Source: Roseiarcus sp963751165
GTDB taxonomy: Bacteria > Pseudomonadota > Alphaproteobacteria > Rhizobiales > Beijerinckiaceae
Length of the DNA stretch: 64,000 nucleotides
Direction: 5' to 3'
Assembly (NCBI GenBank): GCA_963751165.1
Contig: CAVVTP010000018.1
Coordinates: 1 to 64,000, forward strand
Positions 1-9,518 of the stretch are shown here, in pieces. The notes below the pieces were generated by a model, which searched no databases, was not told where the DNA came from, and worked only from the letters and a program-made list of their open reading frames with translations. Within the stretch, counting starts at the first letter, position 1. Each line of letters begins with the position of its first letter. The position numbers and the translations under genes were made by a program.

Positions 1-2117
1 TCGTTGAGCATCAGGCCGTACCGGCAGCGCCCGACTTCGAGCTTCTTCCAGGAATTGGCATAAAGCCGCTCAAGGAACGTCGCGGCGTCCGGTCCGACGA
101 CCTCGATCTTGCCGAGGGTCGAGGCGTCGAACATTCCCACCGACGCGCGCGTCGCGGTGCATTCTCGCGCGACTGCGGCGTGCATGTCTTCCCCGGCCTT
201 GGGGAAGCACCAGGCGCGCTTCCACAGCCCGACATCCTCGAAGGCGGCGCCATTCTCAGCCGCCCAGTCATGAATTGGCGCACGCCGAACGGGATCGAAA
301 AGATCGCCGCGCGAGGCGCCGGCGAAGCTGCCGAACGACACTGGAGTGTAGGGTTGACGGAATGTTGTCAGGCCGACCGCCGGCGCCGGCTGGTCGAGCG
401 CCCGCGCCACGATCGCCAACGCATTCATGTTCGACAATTTGCCCTGGTCGGTCGCCATTCCGGTCGTCGTGTAACGCTTGACGTGCTCGATGGAGCGCAT
501 CCCTTCTCGCACCGCCAGTCGAATGTCGTCGGCGCAGACATCGTTTTGAAAATCGACAAATGATTTCGCATGGGCTCTCCCCGCCCGCGTGCAATCGCCC
601 AGGATACCGCCGCCGGCGGCGGCGCCCCTCGACCAACGGTTTCGACGCTGAAGCAGGCGTCGGAAGGCCCGCTGCCGCCGCGGCGCCGAGCCCAGCGCGC
701 GCGCCTTCCGCCAGCACGTCGGCGAGTCGGAAAGTTCCTTTGCAGGCGCCCGCCGAGCGCTGACGCTGGACGGAGGCGCCCGGAACGAACATTTCACTTG
801 CCTCGTCGAACACGACCTTGCCGCGCGATTGCGAATAGAGATGCACGGAGGGCGTCCAGCCGCCGACATGAGAATCGTGTCGCAGGCGAGCCATTCCAGC
901 CCCGCCGTCGTCGCGATCCCTGCGGAGCGCACGCGCAGCCTTCCGCGCACGCCGGCGATCGATGCGCCGTCGACAATTTTGAGCCCCGCGGCGCGGGCCG
1001 CCTCGGGTAGCGGACCGTTGGCGCTCGCCCGCAGATCGGCGATCCGCGCCACTTCGACGCCCGCTGCGACGAGATCGAGCGCAACGCGATAGGCGCTGTC
1101 GTGGGCGGTCGCCACGACGACCTTCTCGCCAACCTTTACGCCATAGCGGTTGAGGAAGGTGCGCGCGGCCTCGGCGAGCATCACGCCCGGCCGATCGTTG
1201 TCGGGGAACACGAGCGGGCGCTCGATCGCTCCGCAGGCGAGCACGACCTCGCGGGCCCGCACCTGCCAGAGCCGTTCGCGCGGCGCGTCGGAGTCCGGTT
1301 CGGCGCCGGGGTCGACCACGGTTTCGCACAGCCCGACGAAGTTCTGCGCATAGTAGCCGAACGCCTGGGTGCGGGGCATCAGCTGCGCATTGGCCAGCGC
1401 GGCGAGTTCGGATAGGGCCCGCGCGAGCCAGTCCGCGGCGCTCAGCCCGTCAATCGAGGCGCTCGCTTCGGCGATGAGCGAGTCGCCCAATTCGCTCTGC
1501 TCGTCGCAGACGATGACGCGTCCGCCGCCGGCGGCGGCAGCCTTCGCGGCGGCGAGGCCGGTCGGCCCCGCGCCTACGACGAGGACGTCGCAATGCTCGT
1601 AATATTGGGCATAAGAGTTGGGGGCGGGTTCGCTCGGAGGCGTTCCAAGACCGGCGGCGCGCCGGACGATCGGCTCGTAGACGTGCTTCCAGGCCCAGTT
1701 GGCGCCGAGCACATGGGGGCCCATGAAAGTCTTGTAATAGAAGCCCGCCGAAAACAGTGGCGAAAACAGATCGTTGACGGCGCCGAGATCGAGGCTGAGC
1801 GAAGGCCAGCGGTTCTGGCTGACGGCGACGAGCCCGTCGTGCAACGCCACCTGGGTCGCGCGCAGGTTGGGCGTGAAACGGCCGGGACCGCGCTCGACTC
1901 CCACCAGCGCGTTCGGCTCCTCGGCGCCCGCCGACAGAATGCCCCGCGGACGGTGATATTTGTGGGATCGGCCGACGAGATGCACGCCGTTGGCGAGCAG
2001 GGCCGACGCGAGCGTGTCGCCGGCGTAGCCCTCGTAGGTATTGCCGTCGAAGGTGAAGCGCAACGGGCGGCCGCGGTCGACCCGGCCGCCCGCCCCGATG
2101 CGAAAGCGGGCGCTCAC
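1..2117 (-). pseudogene. soxA: sarcosine oxidase alpha subunit, partial and frameshifted
   Basis: Large subunit of heterotetrameric sarcosine oxidase, which oxidises sarcosine to glycine and passes the methyl group to tetrahydrofolate in the cytoplasm. The gene starts at a GTG (2117) that overlaps the soxD stop as GTGA and runs off the left edge. About 705 of roughly 1000 residues are present. The N-terminal half reads cleanly, with a dinucleotide-binding motif VVGAGPTGLAAAKAA near residue 175. Near 865 the frame breaks: GGWTPSVHLYSQSRGK and the following residues continue in another frame. Near 610-650 it returns to the first frame, giving VDFQNDVCADDIRLAVREG and the start of the GCV_T-like folate domain. 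The two shifts cancel out, and the first looks like a lost G in a G run, so sequence error is more likely than decay. Last visible gene of soxBDA; soxG would lie off the window. Confidence 0.88.
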
Positions 2118-2419
2118 CGGCCGGCCTTTCCGGCGAGCGCCTTCAGATCCGGCTTTGGCGCGCCGGCGGGATAGGTGAGAAGAATACGGTCGCTGACCGT
2201 GTCGCGCACGCAGTTGAAGAAGCGCCCGCAGCCGCCGAAATGACGCCAGCGCTCCGCCGTCAGGCCGCGAGGATTGGACCGGAAATAAAGGAATTCGGCC
2301 CATTGCGCGTCATCGAGCGCTGCGGGATCGGCGGGGCGGGCGACATGGGCCTCGCCGCCATAACGGAACTCGATCTCCGGCCGCTCCATTTCGCAATAGG
2401 GACAACGAATTAGGAGCAT
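2114..2419 (-). CDS. soxD: sarcosine oxidase delta subunit
   Basis: Small zinc-binding subunit of heterotetrameric sarcosine oxidase, 101 residues, the usual size. The start is the ATG at 2419, giving MLLIRCPYCEMERPEIEFRY. The N-terminal CPYC and later cysteines (GGCGRFFNCVRDT) are the metal-ligand pattern of SoxD. The residues FRSNPRGLTAERWRHFGGCG are characteristic of the family. It sits 11 bp after soxB and overlaps soxA by 4 bp, so the three are co-transcribed and probably translationally coupled. No defect is seen. Confidence 0.95.
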   Translation of the reverse strand: MLLIRCPYCEMERPEIEFRYGGEAHVARPADPAALDDAQWAEFLYFRSNPRGLTAERWRHFGGCGRFFNCVRDTVSDRILLTYPAGAPKPDLKALAGKAGR

Positions 2420-2430
2420 GGCGCGGCGCT

Positions 2431-3678
2431 TCAGTGGGCGACGGCGGCGGCCGCGGCTTCGTCGATGAGCCGGCCGGTCCGAAAGCGGTCCAAGGTGAAC
2501 GGCGCGGCGATCGGGTGCGGCTCGCCGGTCGCGACGGTGTGGGCGAATACGTGGCCGGAGCCGGGAGTTGCCTTGAAGCCCCCGGTGCCCCAGCCGCAAT
2601 TGACGAAGAGGCCCGTAACCGGCGTTTCGCCGATGATCGGCGAACGGTCGGGCGTCACGTCGACGATCCCGGCCCAATTGCGCAACATGCGCATGCGCCG
2701 GACCATCGGGAACAGTTCGCAGATCGCCTCGAGCGTCTGAGTGGCGATGTGCAGTCCTCCGGTCTGCGAATAGGATGTATAGGCGTCCGTGCCGGCGCCG
2801 ATGACCAGCTCGCCCTTGTCGGACTGCGACATGTAGGCGTGGACCGTGTTCGACATCACGACGCATGGCATCATCGGCTTGACCGGTTCCGAAACCAGCG
2901 CCTGCAGCGGATAGCTCTCCAGCGGCATACGAACCCCGGCCATCCCCATCACCGTCGAAGTGTGACCGGCCGCGACGGCGGCGATCTTCTTCGTCGCGAT
3001 GAACCCCTTGCTGGTCTCGACCCCGGAGACTGCGCCCGCCGCGTCGCGTCGAATTCCCTTCACTTCGCAGTTCTGGACGATGTCCACGCCGCGCGCCGAA
3101 GCGCCGCGGGCGTAGCCCCAGGCGACCGCGTCGTGATGCGCCGTTCCACCGCGCCGCTGCAGCGCCGCGCCGACGATCGGGTGGCGAATTTCTTCGACGT
3201 ATTGAGGATCGGACAGAAGGCCTTTGCCGCTTCCGGCGTTAGCCACTCGTTATCGATGCCGGCCAAGCGATTGGCGTGCATGTGGCGCTTGAACACCTGC
3301 ACGTCATGGATGTTGTGCGCGAGCATCATCACCCCGCGCGCCGAGTACATCACGTTGTAGTTGAGCTCCCGACTTAACCCCTCCCAGAGCCTGAGTGCGT
3401 GCTCGTAGATCGCCTCGGACTCCTCCCAGAGATAATTGGAGCGGATGATCGTCGTGTTGCGACCAGTGTTCCCGCCGCCGAGCCAACCTTTGTCGAGCAC
3501 GGCGACATTGGTCATCCCATGCTCCTTGGCCATGTAGTAGGCGGTGGCGAGGCCGTGTCCGCCGGCGCCCACAATGACCGCGTCGTATGACGGCTTCGGC
3601 TCCGCCGACCGCCATTGCTCGGTCCAGCCCCGGTTTCCGGAAAGCGCCTCGCGCTATGGCGAGAATGGAGAATCGCAC
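2431..3678 (-). pseudogene. soxB: sarcosine oxidase beta subunit, frameshifted
   Basis: FAD/FMN-carrying subunit of heterotetrameric sarcosine oxidase, about 415 residues when joined. The start ATG at 3678 opens with MRFSILAIAR. The expected continuation (EALSGNRGWTEQWRSAEPKP, then the FAD fingerprint VGAGGHGLATAYYMAKEHG) is in another frame, so one indel lies near 3640-3650. A second lies near 3185-3215, between FCPILN and RHPIVGAALQRRGG. Downstream the protein is clean to its end in EAAAAAVAH, with the typical NCGWGTGGFKATPGSG motif. The domain is otherwise complete, so these look like single-base errors, although real inactivation cannot be excluded. Its 5' end lies against a truncated tannase-like gene, so any soxB promoter must sit inside that remnant. 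Confidence 0.9.
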
Positions 3679-4066
3679 GGTTTCAGGCTCCTTGATTGCG
3701 CGCCGACTGAGTTGTTATCGATCGCAACGAAACCACAATAGCCGCCGCAGCCGACCATCAGGAAGCGCTGCGTCCAACCCTCGAGCGGCGGCCGCACCTC
3801 AAAGCGCACATTCGAGGCGATGTAGCCGGTGACCTTGCAATACCCGGCTTTGCCGTTTGCAGCCGCGACCTCATCCGACGCGTCGATCCGGGCAGAACCG
3901 CCTTCGAGCCCGGCCAGGTCGAGGTGGGCCAGATCGGCGCATGCCGAAACCGGTTTCACCGTCGACAAGTCCGCAGCTGCCGCCAAATCCCGAAATTGAG
4001 CAATAGGCCCAAGGCCAGGAGCATCGGTGCCAGGAGAACCGTTATCAGAATTCCGCCGTTTCCCAT
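3654..4066 (-). pseudogene. tannase/feruloyl esterase family, N-terminal remnant
   Basis: A remnant of about 135 residues of a secreted tannase/feruloyl-esterase-like alpha/beta hydrolase (usually 500-600 residues). The start ATG at 4066 follows a GGGAGG ribosome site and gives a signal peptide (MGNGGILITVLLAPMLLALG). A frameshift near 3990-4000 leads to ACADLAHLDLAGLEGG, then CKVTGYIASNVRFEVRPP and GWTQRFLMVGCGGYCG, the conserved N-terminal cysteine-rich block. Homology stops right after GGYCGF, and the frame closes inside soxB. The catalytic serine, aspartate and histidine regions are absent, so it cannot be an active enzyme. It probably marks a deletion or rearrangement joint upstream of the sarcosine oxidase operon. 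The family call rests on the GCGGYCG block and overall pattern. Confidence 0.65.
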
Positions 4067-4487
4067 CGAGCGCCTCCCGCGCCGGACGGCCCTGTCGCGC
4101 CCGCTATCGGCCTAATGCTGAAGTCGGCCCGATGGGGCTGTCAAATACCTAGACAGCCGACGAACATAACATCGTGTTACGCGTCCGCCGCCGAATGCGC
4201 TGCTACTCTGTGTCAAGCTAGTGTCGCTCGGGGTGAAGCTGGACGAGCAGGCCAATGCCGCCACGAGCTGCGCTCTTCTGCCCAGGAAAGCCGTAGCGGT
4301 CTGGGTCCATCCCCACCAAGGAGAAACTGATGATCGCGCAGTGCGCGTTGGCGCTTGAATGGCTTGGCTCCGAGCGATTCCGGGCACCGAGGCCGGTCCA
4401 GACCGCGTCATCGTGCCGCCGCACGGATTGGCGACAAATATCGGCGGGGCTATACTATACCAAGCGTGGAATTTCAGGAGCGCGCCC
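4067..4487. other. intergenic region between tannase remnant and H+-ATPase
   Basis: A 421-bp stretch with no open frame that I can support. It must contain the promoter for the plus-strand ATPase and possibly one for the minus-strand remnant/sox unit. No clear -35/-10 pair, operator or terminator was recognised. An AT-rich tract (4450-4460) and a CAGGAG ribosome site (4475-4480) precede the ATPase start. Confidence 0.5.
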
Positions 4488-7073
4488 ATGAGCGCGAACA
4501 AGGTTGAGGCCCGATCTCCGGCCCAAGTCTCCCCGGCCGGAGCCCGCGGAACACCAAAGTCCAGTCCCTCCGCCAACACCGATCAACACGCCTTCGATCA
4601 GCTCTCCCCGGAGGAGACGCTGGCGCGATTGAGGGTCAGCCTGGATGGCCTCAGCGCCGAAGAAGTCGCGCGCCGTCTTTCCGAGAGCGGTCCTAACGTG
4701 CTTGCCGAGTCCCATGTTTCGCTTTGGCGGCGCCTGTTAGGCTATTTTTGGGGTCCAATCCCTTGGATGATCGAGGTGGCCGGGATCCTGTCGGCGGTCA
4801 ATAAGGATTGGAAGAGCTTTTTCGTGATCATCGCGATGCTGCTGATCAACGGCGGGATCGGATTTTGGCAGGAAAAGTCGGCTTCTGACGCGCTCGATGC
4901 GCTCAAGGGGCAGCTGGCCCTGAGGGCTCGTGTACGGCGCGGCGGAAACTGGCAGGAAATCGACGCCAGCCAGCTGGTTCCCGGCGACGTGTTGCGCTTG
5001 CGCCTCGGGGACGTCGTGCCGGCGGACGTCAAACTGTTGCGGGGCGAGTATCTTTCCATCGATCAGTCCGCCCTCACCGGCGAATCTCTGCCCGTCAGCC
5101 GCGGCCCCGGCGAGGTCGCCTATTCGAGTTCCGCGGTGAAAGAGGGAGAAATGGTCGCGGTGGTTTATGCAACCGGGGCCTCGACGTTTTTTGGCCGGAC
5201 GGCCAAACTCGTGCAGGCGGCCGGCGCGGTGTCGCACTTCCAACGCGCCGTGATGCATATCGGCAACATCCTCATCATATCCGCGGCGTCGCTTTCCATC
5301 CTGTTGATCGTGGTCGAACTGTACCGCGGGCTGCCGCTTCTCACCCTGCTCTCCTTTGTGCTGATCGTGGTCGTCGCCTCCATACCCGTTGCGTTGCCGG
5401 CGGTGCTCTCCGTCACCATGGCGCTCGGCGCGCTCGCCTTATCGCGCATGAAAGCGATCGTTTCCCGCCTCGAATCGATCGAAGAGATGGCCGGAGTCAC
5501 TGTCCTCTGTTCGGACAAGACGGGCACGCTGACTCAGAACCGGCTCACGCTCGGCGATCCGGTCCCGATCGGAGCGGCGAATCCGCATGATGTTGTCCTT
5601 GCCGGCGCGCTCGCCTGCAAGAAGGAAGATCACGACGCCATTGACACGGCGGTGCTCGCCGGACTCACGGACGAGTCCGAGCTGAGCCTCTACCGGCAGC
5701 TGGCCTTCGTGCCTTTCGATCCCGTGCATAAGCGGACCGAAGCGACCGTCGAACGGGATGGCCGGCAATCTCGCGTCACCAAAGGCGCACCGCAGGTCGT
5801 CATGCAGCTCTCCAAGCTGGAAGCCGCCGACCGGGCGCGCGCCGACGAAGCCGTGAATGCGGCGGCGGCGAAGGGATTTCGGACCCTCGGCGTGGCCAGG
5901 TCGGACGATGGCGCGACCTGGCGCTTTCTCGGTATCCTGCCGCTCTACGATCCGCCCCGCGAGGATTCCCGCGCGACGATCGCCGCTGCGCGGGCTCATG
6001 GAATCGACGTCAAGATGGTGACCGGCGACAACGTTGCGATCGCCCGCGAGATCGCGGGGCAGTTGGGTCTCGGCACGAATATCGAAGTCGCAGGAAAGCT
6101 CATGGCGGTCGCCGGGGAAGGAGCTGCGGCCGACAGTCGGAAACTCGAAGCGGCGGTCGAGGCGACCGATGGGTTCGCCGAGGTTTTTCCTGAGCACAAG
6201 TTCGCCATCGTCAAGGCGCTGCAGGACGCAGGGCACATCGTCGCCATGACTGGGGACGGGGTGAACGACGCGCCGGCGCTAAAGCAGGCGGAAGTCGGCA
6301 TCGCCGTGTCTGGGGCGACCGACGCCGCCCGCAGCGCCGCCAGCCTGATCCTGACGGCGCCCGGCCTGTCCGTGATCATCAACGCGGTCGAGGAGGCGCG
6401 GCGCATCTTCGAAAGGATGATGAGCTATACGATCTACCGCATCGCGATGACGCTCAGCATCATGGTGTTCGTGGTGATGGCGATGCTGATCTGGGATCTT
6501 TATCCCCTCACCACGATCATGATCATCCTGCTCGCGTTGCTCGACGACATCCCGATCATGACGATCGCCTGGGACAACGCCGAACTGTCCGCGCATCCAG
6601 TTCGCTGGCAGATGGGGCGGCTGCTGGCTATTTCGATAATGTTTGGGGCGTTGGCGCTGGCGCAGAGCTTCGGTCTCTATTTGATCGCCCGCGACATGTT
6701 GCACGAAACCCTCGCGAACACCCAAACGATGATGTTCTTGCGGTTCATCGTCGGCGGTCACCTCCTGCTGTTCTCCACCCGGACCCGTCACGCATTCTGG
6801 GCCAAGCCGCATCCTTCCTGGCAGCTGTTTTCCGCGATCGTCGCGACCCAGATCGTCGGCGTGCTGACCGTGGGTTTCGGCTGGTTGATGCCGGCGATCA
6901 CCTGGTCGGAGATCGGGCTCATCTGGCTCTACGACATCGCCTGGTTCCTGGTGATGGATGTCGCGAAGCTCGGCACATACAGGCTGATCGAGCATCGGGC
7001 CAACCATCAACGGCGCTTCCTGGCCACTGTCAGGAAGCCGCTGCATCCGATGCAGAGCCACAGCACAGGATAA
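4488..7073 (+). CDS. plasma-membrane-type proton-efflux P-type ATPase (P3A)
   Basis: Pumps protons out across the inner membrane using ATP, related to fungal and plant PMA1. The chosen start ATG at 4488 follows CAGGAG and gives 861 residues. An upstream in-frame ATG at 4359 would add 43 residues of poor quality. Order of parts: N-terminal cation-ATPase domain, TGES actuator loop (197-200), phosphorylation site CSDKTGTLTQN with Asp343, KGAPQ nucleotide-binding loop, hinge TGDGVNDAP (588-596), then a C-terminal membrane domain. Membrane residues DDIPIMTIAWDNA match proton pumps better than Ca2+ or heavy-metal pumps, and no CPC/CPH motif is present. A PhaC-like gene follows in the same direction after 112 bp. 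Family confidence is high; ion specificity is inferred from the family. Confidence 0.92.
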   Translation: MSANKVEARSPAQVSPAGARGTPKSSPSANTDQHAFDQLSPEETLARLRVSLDGLSAEEVARRLSESGPNVLAESHVSLWRRLLGYFWGPIPWMIEVAGILSAVNKDWKSFFVIIAMLLINGGIGFWQEKSASDALDALKGQLALRARVRRGGNWQEIDASQLVPGDVLRLRLGDVVPADVKLLRGEYLSIDQSALTGESLPVSRGPGEVAYSSSAVKEGEMVAVVYATGASTFFGRTAKLVQAAGAVSHFQRAVMHIGNILIISAASLSILLIVVELYRGLPLLTLLSFVLIVVVASIPVALPAVLSVTMALGALALSRMKAIVSRLESIEEMAGVTVLCSDKTGTLTQNRLTLGDPVPIGAANPHDVVLAGALACKKEDHDAIDTAVLAGLTDESELSLYRQLAFVPFDPVHKRTEATVERDGRQSRVTKGAPQVVMQLSKLEAADRARADEAVNAAAAKGFRTLGVARSDDGATWRFLGILPLYDPPREDSRATIAAARAHGIDVKMVTGDNVAIAREIAGQLGLGTNIEVAGKLMAVAGEGAAADSRKLEAAVEATDGFAEVFPEHKFAIVKALQDAGHIVAMTGDGVNDAPALKQAEVGIAVSGATDAARSAASLILTAPGLSVIINAVEEARRIFERMMSYTIYRIAMTLSIMVFVVMAMLIWDLYPLTTIMIILLALLDDIPIMTIAWDNAELSAHPVRWQMGRLLAISIMFGALALAQSFGLYLIARDMLHETLANTQTMMFLRFIVGGHLLLFSTRTRHAFWAKPHPSWQLFSAIVATQIVGVLTVGFGWLMPAITWSEIGLIWLYDIAWFLVMDVAKLGTYRLIEHRANHQRRFLATVRKPLHPMQSHSTG

Positions 7074-7185
7074 TGATCGTCACGGACGGCGGGAATCAGA
7101 TCGGGAATTGTCGGAGAGAGTGAAACCGTCCGCCGACAATGCACGTCGGCCCTTTCTCGACCAATCAACGGTTAAGGACGCGTCT

Positions 7186-8301
7186 ATGCCGAACGAATCC
7201 CCTGTTAAGTCGTCCGAACTGTCGCTCGCCAGCGTCCCCGCGTTCTGGCCGATGGCGATGGGCGCCACGATGCTCGAGCAAGGCGCCGAACTCTACGCCA
7301 GGAACCTCAGGTTCATCGAAGAAGAAATTAAGATCCATGACGATCTGCGTCCGACACTGGCGACGCCGAATAAGATACGCCTGAATATTCGTACCATGGC
7401 GCTACGGGACTACGGAACGCCGAAGGGAATCCCAACGCTGGTTGATGCGCCGCACGCAGGTCACACAGCGGTGATTGCCGATTATCACCAAGGTCAGAGC
7501 CTGATTGAGACGCTGCTCGCCAACGGCATAAACAACGTCGCGCTGACTGACTGGAAAACGGCGACCGACGACATGAAGGATTTCGATATCGACAACTATC
7601 TCGCCGATGTCGTCGTCGCGATCGACGATCTCGGCGGGCGCGTCAATCTCGTCGGTCTGTGTCAGGGTGGCTGGGTGTCGGCGATGATCGCCGCACGATT
7701 TCCCGACAAGGTGAATTCCCTTGTTCTCGCCGGGGCGCCGATCGACACCGATGCGGGCGACGGGCCGATCAAGCGCATGGTGAAGGCCTCGCCCATGTCA
7801 TTCTACGTGGAGCTCGTCGAACTCGGCGATGGCCTGATGAAGGGCAAGTTCATGCTGCAGGGCTGGAAAAACATGCACCCCGAGCAGCACTACATCCAGG
7901 ACCACGTCGACCTCTACGAGCACATCGACGATCCGGCCTACCTGGCCAAGGAGGAGACCTTCAACAGCTGGTACGAAAACCCGATCGATCTGCCGGGGCG
8001 CTGGTACCTGCAGGCGATTGAGCAGCTGTTCAAGGAGAACCGGCTAGCCAAGGGCAAGTTCATTGGACTGGGCCGGGTGCTCGACCTGCGTAACATCACC
8101 TGTCCGACATATCTGCTCGCTGGCGCCGCCGACGACATCACGACGCCAGAGCAGGTGCTCGACGCGGCAAAATACATCGGGACGCCCAAGGACTGCATTG
8201 TTCAGAAGACGGTGCCAGGCGGCCACATCGGACTCTTCATGGGCGCCCGCACCTTGAAGGACCACTGGCCGGCGATCGCCCAGTGGATTTGTGCACAATA
8301 G
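7186..8301 (+). CDS. PhaC-like alpha/beta hydrolase (PHA synthase/depolymerase superfamily)
   Basis: A 371-residue cytoplasmic alpha/beta hydrolase. The nucleophile elbow is GLCQGG with Cys159 in place of serine, which is the hallmark of polyhydroxyalkanoate synthases. Candidate charge-relay residues are Asp316/Asp317 (GAADDITTPEQ) and His347 (PGGHIG). It is shorter than true PhaC (about 560-600) and lacks the long N-terminal region, so it is a PhaC-like or acyltransferase/depolymerase-type paralogue rather than the main polymerase. The start ATG at 7186 follows AAGGAC; an alternative upstream start at 7108 has no good ribosome site. The substrate is not predictable from sequence. It is the last gene before a change of strand. 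Confidence 0.75.
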   Translation: MPNESPVKSSELSLASVPAFWPMAMGATMLEQGAELYARNLRFIEEEIKIHDDLRPTLATPNKIRLNIRTMALRDYGTPKGIPTLVDAPHAGHTAVIADYHQGQSLIETLLANGINNVALTDWKTATDDMKDFDIDNYLADVVVAIDDLGGRVNLVGLCQGGWVSAMIAARFPDKVNSLVLAGAPIDTDAGDGPIKRMVKASPMSFYVELVELGDGLMKGKFMLQGWKNMHPEQHYIQDHVDLYEHIDDPAYLAKEETFNSWYENPIDLPGRWYLQAIEQLFKENRLAKGKFIGLGRVLDLRNITCPTYLLAGAADDITTPEQVLDAAKYIGTPKDCIVQKTVPGGHIGLFMGARTLKDHWPAIAQWICAQ

Positions 8302-8442
8302 ACTGGGGCACGCCTAAGCTCGGCCTATTCTGGTTTGTTTCGCGGCTCGCTGCCGCCGCTCAAACAGGCGCTGGCGTATACGGACCGAGGGCGGGGCGCC
8401 GTCGGCTGTGTTAGCTTTGCTACCGCAGTCTCGCCAGCATCC

Positions 8443-9324
8443 TCACAGCTGCTTCTCGAACCAGTGATGGGCGTAAGGATTGTCGTTGAACCGCTCGACA
8501 TTCCGGTAGCCCTCCTTGCGGTAGAGGGCGTGGGCCTCGGTCAGCGCCTTGTTGGTGTCGAGCCGCAAGGTCGAGAGGTTCATTTCGCGCGCGGCGGCTT
8601 CCAGTTTTTCGAGCACGCGCCGGGCGACCCCGAGGCCGCGGACGGACTTCGCCACCCACACCCGCTTGATTTCGCCCGTCTCTCCGTCGATGCGCTTCAG
8701 AGCGCCGCAGCCGACCGGATCGCCATCGAGTCGGGCGAGGACAAAGCGGCCGCCGGGTGGCGCCATCTCCGCATCCGCGGCCGACCTGTCCTTCGTCGGC
8801 TCGTACCCGCCCTCGAACCGTTCGGCGAGCTCCAGGAAATAGGATTCGAGGCACCGCCGCGCGGCGGCGCTCGTCGGAGGCTCGAAATCGACCTTCACCC
8901 GAGCAGCCGCGAGAAGCCGCTCCACCTCGCCCATCGCGCGGACCAGGCGCTCGCGCTGCCGTGCGTCGAGCGCATCAAGCATCGACGCCGCCAGCCGGTC
9001 CGAAAGCCTGTCGTAGGCCCGAAGCTCTTCGCGCCCCTTCTGCGTGAGCGCGAGCCGGCGGAGCCGGCGGTCGCGCGGATCCCTGCCCGTCTCGAGGAGC
9101 CCCTGGCCCGACAGGGATCGAGCCATGCGGCTCATGTAGCCGGAATCGAGGTCGAGCTTCGTGCGCAGCGCCCGCAAATCCGCCCCATCTGCTCCAACCT
9201 CGAAGATGAGGCGCGCCTCTCCGAGCGGCCGCCCGCGCTCGAGATAGCTCCCCTGAAGCGCGCCGACGCTCCGCGTGACCGCGCGGTTGAAGCTTCGAAC
9301 TCGCCGAACCTGGTCGCCGTCCAT
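8443..9324 (-). CDS. MarR-type HTH regulator fused to GNAT acetyltransferase
   Basis: A 293-residue fusion protein. Residues about 1-145 form a winged-helix MarR domain (LRTKLDLDSGYMSRMARSL is the recognition region, DPRDRRLRRLALTQKGRE the wing). Residues about 150-293 form a GNAT N-acetyltransferase with the acetyl-CoA-binding pattern KSVRGLGVARRVLEKLE, followed by LRLDTNKALTEAHALYRKEGY. This fusion architecture is widespread in Proteobacteria; the acetyl acceptor is unknown. A perfect 8-bp inverted repeat lies 2 bp upstream of the start codon, consistent with autoregulation. The protein looks complete and in frame. Confidence 0.92.
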   Translation of the reverse strand: MDGDQVRRVRSFNRAVTRSVGALQGSYLERGRPLGEARLIFEVGADGADLRALRTKLDLDSGYMSRMARSLSGQGLLETGRDPRDRRLRRLALTQKGREELRAYDRLSDRLAASMLDALDARQRERLVRAMGEVERLLAAARVKVDFEPPTSAAARRCLESYFLELAERFEGGYEPTKDRSAADAEMAPPGGRFVLARLDGDPVGCGALKRIDGETGEIKRVWVAKSVRGLGVARRVLEKLEAAAREMNLSTLRLDTNKALTEAHALYRKEGYRNVERFNDNPYAHHWFEKQL

Positions 9325-9325
9325 T

Positions 9326-9343
9326 CTCTGACTCTAGTCAGAG
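9326..9343. promoter_or_regulatory. probable MarR-type operator palindrome
   Basis: CTCTGACT-CT-AGTCAGAG is a perfect 8+8 bp inverted repeat with a 2-bp centre. It lies just upstream of the ATG (9324) of the MarR-GNAT gene. The size and core (GACTnnAGTC) fit a homodimeric winged-helix regulator site, so autorepression is likely. On the plus strand it is followed by a T run and could look like a terminator, but no plus-strand gene ends nearby. Confidence 0.65.
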
Positions 9344-9518
9344 TTTTTTGGCCGGGCAAGGGGAATGCGACCCGGTCTAATCCGGTCCAGGTGTCGACCA
9401 TCCATCCGGTTGCACGAGGGGCGCCAAATGGCGGCGCGAATAAAACACAACTTTTCCTTGACAATCCAGACGATGTTCTGTATATGTTCTATTACCCTAC
9501 CCTGAAGGAGAACGCTGG

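Noticed and set aside
268..1329. 353-codon minus-strand frame across soxA
   Set aside because: Mostly Arg/Ala-rich shadow; only about 880-600 carries the soxA continuation between two frameshifts, so it was merged into soxA.
9326..9348. Stem followed by T run read as a plus-strand terminator
   Set aside because: No plus-strand transcript ends here; the palindrome sits at the start codon of the MarR-GNAT gene and is better explained as an operator.
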